Part shown: piece after piece, positions 50,999 through 60,690 of the stretch
Layout of the letters: every line of letters begins with the position of its first letter
Numbering within the stretch: the stretch's first letter is position 1
DNA from: Pseudomonadota bacterium
GTDB lineage: Bacteria > Pseudomonadota > Gammaproteobacteria > Burkholderiales > JAKAFK01
Direction of reading: 5' to 3'
Assembly: GCA_021817985.1 (NCBI GenBank)
Contig: JAKAFK010000006.1
Coordinates: 28,839 to 92,838, forward strand
DNA: 64,000 nucleotides
Notes under the pieces: generated by a model
What the model saw: only the letters and a program-made list of their open reading frames with translations
Database searches by the model: none
Told to the model about the DNA's origin: nothing
Program-made: the position numbers and the translations under genes

Positions 50999-51983
50999 GG
51001 CCCGCCTCCCGCCGCAGCACGGCCATCAGCTCCGCCATATCGCTGGGCGTAGGCGCGGCCCATTGCACGACTTCCCGGGCCACCGGATGGAGGAGTCCGA
51101 GCCGGGCCGCATGCAAGGCCTGTCGGCCGAAGGCGAGGACGGCCGAGCGCAGGGGCGCGGGCAGCATCTTCGGCTTGTGGCCGTATACGGGGTCGCCCAG
51201 GAGCGGATGCGCGATCGACTGGAAATGAACGCGGATCTGGTGGGTGCGGCCCGTTTCCAGATGGCATCGGACGAGCGTATGGCCGCCCAGCGGCTCGATG
51301 ACCTGATAACGGGTGGCGGCCGGCTTGCCGCCGGCCACCACCGCCATCCTGGTGCGGTGCACGGGATGCCGGCCGATCGGCGCCTCGATGCGCCCGTCGT
51401 GCTCAAGCGCCCCCTGCACGATGGCCAGATACTCCCGTTTGACCGAGCGGGCCTGCAGCTGGCGCACGAGGTCCGTCTGGGCCTCCAATGTCTTGGCCAC
51501 CACCAGCAACCCGCTGGTATCCTTGTCGAGTCGATGGACGATGCCCGCCCGCGGAATCGCGGACAGCCGCGGGAGATGATGAAGCAGCGCGTTGAGCAAG
51601 GTCCCTTCGCGGTTGCCGCTGCCCGGATGAACCACGAGGCCCGCCGGCTTGTTGACCACAAGAATCGCTTCGTCTTCGTGGACGATGTCGAGCGCGATGT
51701 CCTGCGCCGCATGGGCGGTTTCGCCGTCTTGCGGCGGGGCTTCGAGGCGGATCCGCTCTCCCCCCCAGACCCGTTCCTTGGGAACCGCGCCCCGCCCGTT
51801 GAGTCTCACTTTTTCCTCGCGGATCCAGGACTGCAGCCTCGCGCGCGAGTGCTCGGGCAGCAACTTTTGCAAGGCCTGGTCGAGGCGCAGCCCGGCGCAC
51901 GCCTCCGGCACGATCAGGACAACGGATCCTGTGGGCGCGGCAATTGCGTTATAATCGGGTAATTTTTTTGCGGACGTGATCAT
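50991..51983 (-). CDS. rluD: 23S rRNA pseudouridine synthase RluD
   Basis: A 330-residue RluA-family enzyme that makes pseudouridines 1911, 1915 and 1917 in helix 69 of 23S rRNA. The S4 domain (LRLDQALQKLLPEHSRARLQSWI), the catalytic Asp in IVHRLDKDTSGLLV and the GRTHQIRVHF motif are present. ATG 51983 is the first in-frame ATG that keeps the first S4 strand (SVVLIVPEACAGL). It would overlap the bamD ATG within a single CATG. GTG 51911 is an alternative but cuts that strand. pgeF follows with an eight-base overlap. Confidence 0.93.
   Translation of the reverse strand: MITSAKKLPDYNAIAAPTGSVVLIVPEACAGLRLDQALQKLLPEHSRARLQSWIREEKVRLNGRGAVPKERVWGGERIRLEAPPQDGETAHAAQDIALDIVHEDEAILVVNKPAGLVVHPGSGNREGTLLNALLHHLPRLSAIPRAGIVHRLDKDTSGLLVVAKTLEAQTDLVRQLQARSVKREYLAIVQGALEHDGRIEAPIGRHPVHRTRMAVVAGGKPAATRYQVIEPLGGHTLVRCHLETGRTHQIRVHFQSIAHPLLGDPVYGHKPKMLPAPLRSAVLAFGRQALHAARLGLLHPVAREVVQWAAPTPSDMAELMAVLRREAGLG
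51950..51955 (+). promoter_or_regulatory. -10 element for bamD, overlapping a possible minus-strand -10
   Basis: TATAAT on the plus strand lies 27 bases before the bamD ATG. The minus strand reads TATAAC at 51954-51949, so divergent transcription could begin from almost the same bases. No consensus -35 is seen for either. Confidence 0.4.
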
Positions 51984-52770
51984 GAAGCGTCGTTTTGCGT
52001 TAGTCCTGCTGGTCTCACTCGCCGCCTGCGGCCATCTCTCGAAGCCCATTGACAAGACCCGCGGCTGGTCCGCCGAAAAGCTGTATGCCTCGGCCAAGCA
52101 CCAGATGGATATCGGCAACTACGCGAATGCGGTCAGCCGGTTCGAGACCCTCGAGGCTCGCTATCCCTATGGCCCCTATGCCGAGCAGGCGCAGCTGGAC
52201 ATCGCCTACTCCTACTATAAGGACGACGAGCCGATTTCGGCGGTCGCCGCTGCGGACCGGTTCATCAAGACCTATCCCGACAGTTCGCACGTCGACTATG
52301 CGTACTACCTGAAGGGGATCGTCAACTTCAACCAAGGGCACGGCTTTTTGGCGACCCTCGGTGCCGAGGATTTCGCGCAACGCGATCCAAAGACCGCCGA
52401 AGCGTCCTTCGAGGCGTTCAAGGCCCTGGTCACACGATTTCCCAACAGCAAGTATACGCCGGATGCCCGCGCACGCATGATCTACCTCGCCAATGCGCTC
52501 GCGATGCATGACATCTATGTGGCCCAGTACTACATCGTCCGCGGGGCTTACCTCGCGAGCGTCAACCGGGCGCAATACGTGTTGCAGCACTTCCCCCATG
52601 CCCCGGCACGGGAGCAGGCGCTCGCCATCATGGTCGTCGCCTACGGCAAGATGGGATTGCCCACCCTCCAGGCCGATACGCGCCGGGTTTTGCAGCTCAA
52701 CTTCCCGCACAGCCGTTATCTGGCGGGCGCCCCGATCGTTCAAACCCGGCCCTGGTGGAAGTTCTGGTGA
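51982..52770 (+). CDS. bamD: Outer-membrane assembly lipoprotein BamD
   Basis: A 262-residue essential lipoprotein of the BAM complex, which inserts beta-barrel proteins into the outer membrane. The lipobox LVSLAACG gives Cys17 for lipidation after a short basic signal (MKRRFALVLL). Five tetratricopeptide-like repeats follow (for example KLYASAKHQMDIGNYANAVSRFETLEARYPYG). ATG 51982 follows GCGGAC; a GTG 6 bases upstream is in the same frame. It is divergent from rluD-pgeF, as in E. coli. Confidence 0.95.
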   Translation: MKRRFALVLLVSLAACGHLSKPIDKTRGWSAEKLYASAKHQMDIGNYANAVSRFETLEARYPYGPYAEQAQLDIAYSYYKDDEPISAVAAADRFIKTYPDSSHVDYAYYLKGIVNFNQGHGFLATLGAEDFAQRDPKTAEASFEAFKALVTRFPNSKYTPDARARMIYLANALAMHDIYVAQYYIVRGAYLASVNRAQYVLQHFPHAPAREQALAIMVVAYGKMGLPTLQADTRRVLQLNFPHSRYLAGAPIVQTRPWWKFW

Positions 52771-52793
52771 AGCGGCGAGGCGCGCGGTCTCAC

Positions 52794-53437
<644 letters not shown>

Positions 53438-54316
53438 TCAGGTCCGCCGCGCCAGCGCCTCGAGCACGGCCTCTCCGATGCCCGCGGGCGAGCGCGCAAC
53501 GACGGCGCCCGCCGCCTCCAGCGCCCGGATCTTCTCCACCGCCAACCCGCGTCCCGCGGCGATGATAGCACCGGCATGGCCCATGCGCTTGCCCGCCGGC
53601 GCCGTCTGGCCCGCGATATAGGCGGCGACGGGCTTGCTCACCGAGGCGCGAATGTAGTCAGCCGCCTCCTCCTCCCGCGTGCCGCCGATCTCGCCCACCA
53701 GGACGATAGCCTCTGTTTGGGGATCCTGCTCGAATAATTCAAGACAGTCGATGAAATCCAACCCCTTGATCGGATCGCCGCCGATCCCCACGCAAGTGCT
53801 CTGCCCCAGGCCCAGCTCCGTGGTCTGGAAAACCGCCTCGTAGGTCAGGGTTCCGGAGCGCGAGACGATGCCGATGCGTCCCTTGCGGTGGATGGATCCG
53901 GGCATGATGCCGATCTTGCACGCCTCCGGCGTGATGATTCCCGGGCAGTTGGGCCCGATCAATCGGGTGCCGTTTGCGCGCAATGCCGCCTTGACGTTGA
54001 GCATGTCGAGGACGGGAATCCCCTCGGTGATGCAGACGATGAGCGCCACCCCGGCATCGGCCGCCTCCATGATGGAATCAGCCGCGAAGGCGGGGGGCAC
54101 GTAAAGCACGCTGGCCGTCGCCTGCGTCTCGCGCACCGCCTCCCGCACGGTGTTGAAGACGGGCAAGCCCAGATGCTGCTGGCCCCCTTTGCCCGGCGTC
54201 ACGCCGCCGACCATGCGGGTACCGTAGGCGATCGCCTGCTCGGAATGGAAGGTGCCCTGCTTGCCGGTAAATCCCTGGCACAGCACGCGGGTCTCTTGGT
54301 CGACAAGTATGCTCAT
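53438..54316 (-). CDS. sucD: Succinyl-CoA synthetase alpha subunit
   Basis: A 292-residue alpha chain that carries the phosphohistidine in the succinyl-CoA to succinate step of the TCA cycle. The CoA-binding Rossmann domain begins [26 protein letters not shown] and the active-site His247 ([14 protein letters not shown]) are present. The start is ATG 54316. It follows sucC by 66 bases. Confidence 0.97.
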   Translation of the reverse strand: MSILVDQETRVLCQGFTGKQGTFHSEQAIAYGTRMVGGVTPGKGGQQHLGLPVFNTVREAVRETQATASVLYVPPAFAADSIMEAADAGVALIVCITEGIPVLDMLNVKAALRANGTRLIGPNCPGIITPEACKIGIMPGSIHRKGRIGIVSRSGTLTYEAVFQTTELGLGQSTCVGIGGDPIKGLDFIDCLELFEQDPQTEAIVLVGEIGGTREEEAADYIRASVSKPVAAYIAGQTAPAGKRMGHAGAIIAAGRGLAVEKIRALEAAGAVVARSPAGIGEAVLEALARRT

Positions 54317-54382
54317 GACTGAATGCGACTTCTCATTGGAGGCTCAAATGGGCGATTCAGGGCGCCCAGGATGGACGCGCGC

Positions 54383-55543
54383 TCACGCCGCTGCCGCGAC
54401 CGCACGTTCGGCGGCATCGGTAAGACCGCTCGCCGAGATGATGGACAGACCGCTTTCCGCCAACATCTTGCGCCCGAGCTCCCGATGGGTGCCTTCCAGG
54501 CGCACGATGACCGGCACGCTGACCCGCACCTCCTGGACCGCCTGAATCAGGCCCTCGGCGATGATGTCGCAGCGCATGATCCCGCCAAAGATGTTGACCA
54601 GTATCGCTTTCACATGGGCATCGGACTGAATGATCTTGAAGGCGGCGGCCACCGTCTGGGCCGTGGCCCCGCCCCCGACGTCGAGGAAGTTGGCCGGGGT
54701 GCCGCCATGCAGCTTGATGAGATCCATGGTCGCCATCGCCAGTCCCGCACCGTTGACCATGCAGCCGATATTCCCGTTCAGGGCGATGTAGTTGAGTCCG
54801 GCCGCGTGCGCGGCGGCCTCCTTTTCGTCCTCTTGCGAACTGTCGTGCAGCTGGGCGAGCGCCTTGTGCCGGTAAAGCGCGTTGTCGTCAAGGTTGATCT
54901 TGCAATCCAGCACGACCAGGTCACCGGAACGCGTCACCCCCAGCGGGTTGACTTCGAGCAGGGAAAGATCGCAGTCTTTGAACAGGGCGTAGAGCCGGCG
55001 CAGAATCTGGCCGAAGGCTGCGAGGGCCTTCCCCTCCAGCCCGAGCGCGAATCCCATGCTGCGGCACTGGAAGTCCTGCAATCCCCACAAGGGATCGCAG
55101 ACCTCGCGCAGAATCTTGTCCGGCTGGGTCCTGGCGAGCTCTTCGATCTCCATCCCGCCGTTGCCGGAGGCAACCGCTACGACGCGCTCGCGCTCCCGAT
55201 CCAGCACGAGGCTCACATAGAGCTCGCGCTCGATGTCCAAGGTCTCTTCCAGGAGCAGCCGCGAGACCGTCTGGCCGTGGGGCGCGTTCTGGACCGTGAC
55301 CAGACGCTGCCCCAGCAGGCTCGCCGCGGCAGCCGCGAGCGCCGCGGGCGAGTCCACCACCCGAACGCCCCCCGCCTTGCCGCGGCCTCCGGCATGAATC
55401 TGGGCCTTGACCACCCATCGGTTGCCGCCCAGGAATGCCGCCGCCGCCTCCACGGCCTCCAGCGACTCCACCGCCTTCCCCCGTGGGGTGGGCACGCCAT
55501 ACTGGCGCACCAGCTCTTTCGCTTGAAATTCGTGTAGGTTCAT
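54383..55543 (-). CDS. sucC: Succinyl-CoA synthetase beta subunit (ADP-forming)
   Basis: A 386-residue ATP-grasp beta chain. MNLHEFQAKELVRQYGVPTP at the N-terminus, the nucleotide-binding VVKAQIHAGGRGKAGGV, the metal site LEVNPLGVTRSGDLVVLDCKINLDDNAL and the C-terminal VNIFGGIMRCDIIAEG, LEGT segments are typical. ATG 55543 is the canonical start; the open frame runs about 100 codons further upstream without family support. First gene of sucCD; divergent from archease. Confidence 0.97.
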   Translation of the reverse strand: MNLHEFQAKELVRQYGVPTPRGKAVESLEAVEAAAAFLGGNRWVVKAQIHAGGRGKAGGVRVVDSPAALAAAAASLLGQRLVTVQNAPHGQTVSRLLLEETLDIERELYVSLVLDRERERVVAVASGNGGMEIEELARTQPDKILREVCDPLWGLQDFQCRSMGFALGLEGKALAAFGQILRRLYALFKDCDLSLLEVNPLGVTRSGDLVVLDCKINLDDNALYRHKALAQLHDSSQEDEKEAAAHAAGLNYIALNGNIGCMVNGAGLAMATMDLIKLHGGTPANFLDVGGGATAQTVAAAFKIIQSDAHVKAILVNIFGGIMRCDIIAEGLIQAVQEVRVSVPVIVRLEGTHRELGRKMLAESGLSIISASGLTDAAERAVAAAA

Positions 55544-55776
55544 CTTCGGAAGGTCCGCAAAACACGCATTTTGGAGCAAAACAGCGCGTCGCGCCAGCCA
55601 CCCGAAGCGCACCCTCCTCCAGGACGCGCCCGAACGGGCCGAGACCCGTGCGATCTCCGCCCCACCCGCGCACCGCATCGACCGTATGCGCGCAATACGT
55701 CGATGCGCCTGCCCACCTGCCTTCCCACTGGGCCCAGGATCTGGCGCATGAGCGGCATAGACTATAACCTTAAGGT

Positions 55777-56193
55777 ATGGATACCCCTGTCTATCACTAC
55801 TTCGACCATGGGGCCGACATCGGCATTGCAGGCTACGGCGAGACACTCGAACGCGCCTTCGAGGCCGCCGCCTACGCCATGTTCAGCATCATGGTCGACC
55901 TTGACGCGGTCAAACCCGCGAGCCCGGTCGATTTCGTGTTTGAAGAGTCCGACGTCGAACTCGCGCTCGTCACCTGGCTCAACCACCTCCTGACCGAGGC
56001 GCACACGCGTGCATGCGTGTTCGCGCGCTTCGCTCTTCGGCACGAAAACACTCGCTGGAGCGGTCAGGCCTGGGGAGAACCCTGGCGCGACAGCCTCGAG
56101 CGCGGCGTCGAGGTCAAGGGCGCCACCTTCACCCAGCTTTCGGTCACCCACACCGAACATGGCTGGGAGGCGCGGTGCGTGGTCGACGTCTGA
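55777..56193 (+). CDS. Archease, RtcB activator
   Basis: A 138-residue archease, a calcium-binding partner that speeds guanylylation and turnover of RtcB RNA ligase. The family start YHYFDHGADIGIAGYG with the conserved His and Asp, the AAYAMFSIMVDLDAV helix, WLNHLLTEAH and the C-terminal metal-binding end RCVVDV are present. The ATG follows AAGG closely, and a TATAAC lies 9-14 bases upstream, so the mRNA may be nearly leaderless. rtcB begins 65 bases downstream. Confidence 0.92.
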   Translation: MDTPVYHYFDHGADIGIAGYGETLERAFEAAAYAMFSIMVDLDAVKPASPVDFVFEESDVELALVTWLNHLLTEAHTRACVFARFALRHENTRWSGQAWGEPWRDSLERGVEVKGATFTQLSVTHTEHGWEARCVVDV

Positions 56194-56258
56194 GCCTGCC
56201 TTGCGGGTGATCCGGCCGAAGACGGTCTGCGGAATGGGCCTTGCATGGCGAAGACATC

Positions 56259-57686
56259 ATGAATCTCGACGAACTCCAGGCTATCACCCCCTATTGCTTC
56301 GCGCTTCCCGGCCGGGGGGATGCCGCTCCCGTTCGCTTCTTCGGCAGCCGTGCGCTCCTCGAGGCGATGGACGAGAAGGTGCGCGAGCAGATCACCAATG
56401 TGGCCAAGCTTCCCGGCCTCGTCGGGGCCGCCATGGCCATGCCGGATGCGCATTGGGGATACGGGTTCCCCATTGGCGGTGTGGCCGCGTTCGATCCCGA
56501 GCAAGGCGGCATCATTTCCGCAGGCGGTGTCGGCTTCGACATTTCTTGCGGCATCCGCTGCCTGCGCACGCCCGTCACGCTCGCTCAGCTGTCACCGGTC
56601 ATGGAGCCAGTCGCCAACGCGTTGTTCCACGCGATCCCCGCGGGCGTCGGCGAGCGTGGCACGCTCAAGTTCTCCGCACCCGAACTCGACGAGGCAATGA
56701 TGGGCGGCGCCCGGTGGGCCATCGCCCGCGGCTTCGGCCGAGAAGAGGATCTCCGGTTCATCGAGGAACATGGACGGGTTGCCGGCGCCGTCCCCGAGCA
56801 CGTCTCCACGCACGCGAAGGAGCGACAGAAAGGGGAGATGGGCACGCTCGGGTCGGGCAACCACTACCTCGAGGTGCAAGTCGTCGACCGGATCCATGAC
56901 GAGATGGCGGCACGCGCCTATGGGCTGCGCGAGGGGCAGATCCTGATTGCCATTCATTGCGGCTCCAGGGGCCTTGGCCACCAGATCGGCACCGACTACC
57001 TGGTAACCCTCGCCCACGCGGCAGGCCGCCTGGGCATCAGCCTACCCGACCGGGAGCTCGCCTGCGCCCCTATCCGATCGCCCGAAGGCGAGCAGTATCT
57101 GGGCGCCATGAACGCAGCGATCAACATCGCCCTTGCGAACCGCCAGATTCTGGCCCATCTCACGCGGGAAGTCTTCGCGCGCTTCTTCCCGGGGCAGGAG
57201 ATCGATACGCTGTACGACGTTTCGCACAACACCTGCAAGGCGGAAGAGCATGTCGTCCAGGGTGTTCGGAAGCTGCTCTACGTTCACCGCAAAGGGGCCA
57301 CGCGCGCCTTTGGGCCCGGCCACCCCAGCTTGCCCGAAGACTACCGCGCCGTCGGGCAGCCGGTCATCATCGGCGGCAGCATGGGCACCGGCTCCTACGT
57401 GCTCGCCGGAACAGCGACGAGCGAAACCCAGTCGTTCTCCTCCGCAAGCCACGGCGCAGGCCGTGCGATGAGCCGCACACAGGCGATCAAGCATTGGCGT
57501 GGACGCGAGCTCATCGATGAGCTCGCGCGCAAGGGCATCCTGATCCGCACGAAGTCCTTTCGCGGCGCCGCCGAGGAAGCCCCGGGCGCATACAAGGATG
57601 TCGACCAGGTGGCCGATGCGACCGAAAACGCGGGGCTCGCCAGGCGGGTGGCTTTCCTTCGGCCCAAAGCGTGCATCAAAGGGTAG
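56259..57686 (+). CDS. rtcB: RNA-splicing ligase RtcB
   Basis: A 475-residue GTP- and Mn-dependent RNA ligase that joins 2',3'-cyclic-phosphate (3'-phosphate) and 5'-OH RNA ends. The metal-site segments are present: AMPDAHWGYGFPIGG, the Cys in GFDISCGIR, GSGNHYLEVQ, HCGSRGLGHQ and DVSHNTCKAEEH. The guanylylated His lies in SSASHGAGRAMSR. ATG 56259 is my choice; a TTG 18 bases upstream is in frame. The archease-rtcB pair points to RNA repair. No rtcA or rtcR is nearby. Confidence 0.96.
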   Translation: MNLDELQAITPYCFALPGRGDAAPVRFFGSRALLEAMDEKVREQITNVAKLPGLVGAAMAMPDAHWGYGFPIGGVAAFDPEQGGIISAGGVGFDISCGIRCLRTPVTLAQLSPVMEPVANALFHAIPAGVGERGTLKFSAPELDEAMMGGARWAIARGFGREEDLRFIEEHGRVAGAVPEHVSTHAKERQKGEMGTLGSGNHYLEVQVVDRIHDEMAARAYGLREGQILIAIHCGSRGLGHQIGTDYLVTLAHAAGRLGISLPDRELACAPIRSPEGEQYLGAMNAAINIALANRQILAHLTREVFARFFPGQEIDTLYDVSHNTCKAEEHVVQGVRKLLYVHRKGATRAFGPGHPSLPEDYRAVGQPVIIGGSMGTGSYVLAGTATSETQSFSSASHGAGRAMSRTQAIKHWRGRELIDELARKGILIRTKSFRGAAEEAPGAYKDVDQVADATENAGLARRVAFLRPKACIKG

Positions 57687-57727
57687 CGACGCGCGGGCCA
57701 TACAGCGCTCGTCGTTCGCGGCCACCC

Positions 57728-58288
57728 CTATTTTCCGCGTAGCGCGCGCAGGGCTCCTGCCCATGGGACCAACTGGTCGAGCATCGCCTGAACGGCTTGT
57801 TCGTGGCGCGGTGCGGGCTTGAAGCGCCGAAAGTCTTCGAAATCGTTGTACAGGGACAGCATGACCTGGTTGCGCACGGTCGCCACCTGCAACTCCGCCA
57901 TGATGAGGCGCAAGTGCTCGACGGCGCGCACGCCCCCCGCGCTGCCATAGCCGACGAATCCCGCCGCCTTGTTATTCCATTCCTTGAAAAGGTAGTCGAT
58001 GGCGTTTTTGAGCGCAGCGGACGTGCTGTGGTTGTACTCCGGTGTCACGAACACGAATCCGTCAAAACGCTCGATCGTCGCCGCCCACGCCTGGGTATGG
58101 GCTTGGCTGTATTGTCCGAGCGAGGGAGGAACCGGTTCGTCGAGGAGCGGCAAATCATGATCTTTGAGATCCACCAATTCGGCCCGCACGTCTGCGCGTT
58201 GGACGGCAATGCCATGGACCCACTTCGCAACCGCTTCACCCACCCGTCCGGGGCGGGTGCTACCGAGAATCACCGCCAGATCGATCAT
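57728..58288 (-). CDS. NAD(P)H-dependent FMN reductase
   Basis: A 186-residue flavodoxin-fold protein of the NADPH-dependent FMN reductase family (ChrR/YieF/Lot6-like). The phosphate loop is GSTRPGRVGEAVAKW; the flavin-binding TPEYNHSTSAALKNAIDYL and the glycine-rich GYGSAGGVRAVEHL are clear. Members reduce quinones, metals or dyes with FMN. It lacks the ArsH-type N-terminal extension, so I do not call it ArsH, although it is divergent from arsR with 211 bases between, which allows shared regulation. It is convergent with rtcB. Confidence 0.88.
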   Translation of the reverse strand: MIDLAVILGSTRPGRVGEAVAKWVHGIAVQRADVRAELVDLKDHDLPLLDEPVPPSLGQYSQAHTQAWAATIERFDGFVFVTPEYNHSTSAALKNAIDYLFKEWNNKAAGFVGYGSAGGVRAVEHLRLIMAELQVATVRNQVMLSLYNDFEDFRRFKPAPRHEQAVQAMLDQLVPWAGALRALRGK

Positions 58289-58478
58289 TTTTTCATCCTC
58301 AAGCGCACGCCCCGACGGAGCTGATGCCAGGCGAAGACGAGGTGCCTTCTTTTCTATTGTAGAGGCGGCCCCGCGGGGGCACCAAGCCGGTACCGCGAGC
58401 GAACCCCGGCATGGCCGGCGCCCTCGCGCCAGCCCCGGTCATCAGGGCGCCCCTTCAACGCGCTTTTATTTATCCGAA

Positions 58479-58489
58479 ATATCAGATAT
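58479..58489 (+). promoter_or_regulatory. Palindrome at the arsR promoter, candidate ArsR operator
   Basis: ATATCAGATAT is a perfect palindrome around a central A. It overlaps the AT-rich promoter (TATATT at 58487-58492) just before the arsR ATG at 58500. Repressor binding here would block transcription. Another AT palindrome, CATATATATG, lies at 58857-58866 between arsR and arsC. Confidence 0.45.
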
Positions 58490-58499
58490 ATTACGACCC

Positions 58500-58844
58500 A
58501 TGATCCAAGCCCAAGCACTGTTCGACAGCCTGTCGGATGCCATTCGCCGCCGTCTTCTGGCCCTGATCCAAAAAGAGGGCGAACTGTGCGTCTGCGAGTT
58601 GGTGGCCGCACTTGGCATGCCTCAGCCCAAGATATCACGCCATCTCGCCGTGATGCGCGAGGCCGGGCTTCTGGCCATCCGGCGTGAAGGCACCTGGATC
58701 TACTACCGGCTCGACGCCCATTTGCCCCTTTGGGCATACCGTATCGTCGAAATTGCCTCGCGCGATGCCCCGGAGGCGGAATCGGATGAGGACCGCATGC
58801 GTTTGGCGCGGATGAAGGCGAAGCCAACGACATGCCTCTCGTGA
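58500..58844 (+). CDS. arsR: ArsR-family arsenite-responsive repressor
   Basis: A 114-residue winged-helix repressor. The DNA-binding part is LGMPQPKISRHLAVMREAGLL. The As(III) site in the ELCVCEL helix has Cys30 and Cys32; the third cysteine of the E. coli ArsR site (ELCVCDLC) is Val here, so metalloid binding may use two thiols plus another ligand. There is no ribosome binding site and the -10 is close, so the mRNA may be leaderless. First gene of arsR-arsC-acr3-arsM. Confidence 0.92.
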   Translation: MIQAQALFDSLSDAIRRRLLALIQKEGELCVCELVAALGMPQPKISRHLAVMREAGLLAIRREGTWIYYRLDAHLPLWAYRIVEIASRDAPEAESDEDRMRLARMKAKPTTCLS

Positions 58845-58920
58845 TATCCGGTTGTTCATATATATGTAACATCGCGCAGATAGCCTGCCAGTATTTTTAA
58901 GCAGAGGAGCCGAGCCCGTC

Positions 58921-59340
58921 ATGAGCGCCTTTCCCACCGTCCTGATCCTGTGCACAGGCAATTCGTGCCGTTCCCAGATGGCAGAAGCCCTGGTCAACCA
59001 TGACCTGGCCGGGCGAGTGCGCGCCGTCTCCGCCGGCACGCGCCCGCAGCTCAGGGTCGCCGATGGCGCCATCGCCGCCCTCCAGCTGCTCGGCTTGCCG
59101 ACCGACGGCCTTTACCCCAAAGGGGTGGACGTTTTCTTCGACGAGCCGATCGATTTGGTCGTCACCGTCTGCGACAGTGCCAATGAAACCTGTCCCCTCT
59201 TTCCGAAGCCGGCACGGCGCATTCACCTCGCCTTCCACGACCCCCACGGCGAGCCCCTGGCGTCTTTCATCGCGGTGCGCGACGACATTCGCGCCCGGCT
59301 CCTGCCTGCGGTGCGCGAAGCCCTGGGAATGCAGCCATGA
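58921..59340 (+). CDS. arsC: Arsenate reductase, thioredoxin-coupled (LMW-PTP fold)
   Basis: A 139-residue arsenate reductase that converts As(V) to As(III). The P-loop CTGNSCRS has catalytic Cys11. Cys84 and Cys91 (VTVCDSANETCPLF) are spaced as in the staphylococcal thioredoxin-linked enzyme, with which they form the disulfide relay. GAGGAG lies about 10 bases before ATG 58921. The stop overlaps the acr3 start (ATGA), so the two are translationally coupled. Confidence 0.94.
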   Translation: MSAFPTVLILCTGNSCRSQMAEALVNHDLAGRVRAVSAGTRPQLRVADGAIAALQLLGLPTDGLYPKGVDVFFDEPIDLVVTVCDSANETCPLFPKPARRIHLAFHDPHGEPLASFIAVRDDIRARLLPAVREALGMQP

Positions 59341-60416
59341 CGGCCCAGTGTGAAGTCACCGCCAAACGAACAGCCGGTCTGCCCATGAGCGTGTTCGAGC
59401 GGTGGCTCACGCTCTGGGTCGCGCTGTGCATCGTGGCGGGTGTTGCGCTCGGCCAGCTGTTGCCTGCGCCGTTCCAGGCACTGGGAAGGATGGCGGTGGC
59501 GCAAGTCAACCTGCCGGTGGGGCTGCTCATCTGGGTGATGATCATTCCCATGCTGATGAAGATCGACTTCGGCGCCTTGCACCAGGTCAAGGACCATTGG
59601 CGCGGCATCGCCGTCACCTTGCTGGTGAATTGGGCGGTGAAGCCGTTCTCCATGGCTTTCCTGGCCTGGCTCTTCATCCGCCACCTCTTCGCCGCATGGC
59701 TGCCCGCCAATCAACTCGACAGCTACGTGGCCGGCCTCATCCTCCTCGCCGCCGCACCGTGCACAGCCATGGTCTTCGTCTGGAGCCGGCTCTCGGGCGG
59801 CGATCCGTATTTCACCTTGTCTCAGGTGGCGCTCAACGACACCATCATGGTTTTCGCCTTTGCGCCCATCGTCGCCCTGCTGCTGGGGCTTTCGGCAATC
59901 ACGGTGCCCTGGGCGACACTGCTGACCTCGGTCGTGCTCTACATTGTCGTCCCGGTGAGTCTCGCCCAGGTCTGGCGCAAGATGCTGCTGAAGCGGGGCC
60001 AGGCGAGGCTCGATGCGACCCTGGCAAGGCTCGGCCACCTGTCCATCCTGGCCCTACTTGCCACGCTCACCCTGCTGTTCGCCTTCCAAGGCGAGGCCAT
60101 CCTGAAGCAGCCGGTGATCATTGCCCTGCTGGCCGTGCCCATTCTGATCCAAGTCTTCTTCAATTCCGCGTTGGCCTATGGACTCAACCGCGCGGCGGGC
60201 GAGAAGCACAACATCGCATGCCCGTCGGCGTTGATTGGCGCCTCCAATTTCTTCGAATTGGCGGTGGCTGCGGCCATCTCGCTCTTCGGCTTCCAGTCAG
60301 GCGCGGCATTGGCCACGGTGGTCGGCGTGCTGATCGAAGTGCCGGTGATGCTGCTGGTGGTGAGGCTCGTCAACCAGAGCAAGGATTGGTACGAGGCCGG
60401 CCGGACTGCGCAATGA
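59337..60416 (+). CDS. acr3: Arsenite efflux permease Acr3
   Basis: A 359-residue membrane protein of the BART superfamily that exports arsenite. About ten transmembrane helices are visible. The conserved Cys in helix 4 (LAAAPCTAMVFVWS) and the Glu in helix 9 (VVGVLIEVPVML), both needed for transport in characterised Acr3, are present. The overlapping ATG 59337 adds a 16-residue polar N-terminus; ATG 59385 (MSVFERWLTLW) is the start seen in many homologues. Confidence 0.95.
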   Translation: MTAQCEVTAKRTAGLPMSVFERWLTLWVALCIVAGVALGQLLPAPFQALGRMAVAQVNLPVGLLIWVMIIPMLMKIDFGALHQVKDHWRGIAVTLLVNWAVKPFSMAFLAWLFIRHLFAAWLPANQLDSYVAGLILLAAAPCTAMVFVWSRLSGGDPYFTLSQVALNDTIMVFAFAPIVALLLGLSAITVPWATLLTSVVLYIVVPVSLAQVWRKMLLKRGQARLDATLARLGHLSILALLATLTLLFAFQGEAILKQPVIIALLAVPILIQVFFNSALAYGLNRAAGEKHNIACPSALIGASNFFELAVAAAISLFGFQSGAALATVVGVLIEVPVMLLVVRLVNQSKDWYEAGRTAQ

Positions 60417-60690
60417 GCAAGAAAGGCTTGCCCCAGGCCCCTGCTTTTGCGGGTGGTTCGTGGTGCCTGTGTGCAAGGATTCCTGCCTTTGGTCACGGAA
60501 TCGGAAGCGCAAAGCGGCGCATGGGCTCCGCTGGAGCATCATGGGAGCGCTCGCCCCTGTCCCGGAGCCCATCGCGGCGGGCAGGCGCCCAATGCGGCCG
60601 CTGTGGGCGACAGCGCTCATGTTTCACCCTTGAGAGCGCGACTTCGGTCGCAGGTGATTGACGCACCACCCCTAGCCATTGGAGAGCTTT

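Noticed and set aside
58164..58499. N-terminal extension of the arsR frame
   Set aside because: The upstream part is antisense to the FMN reductase and to the promoter palindrome; ArsR homologues begin near MIQAQALFDSLSD.
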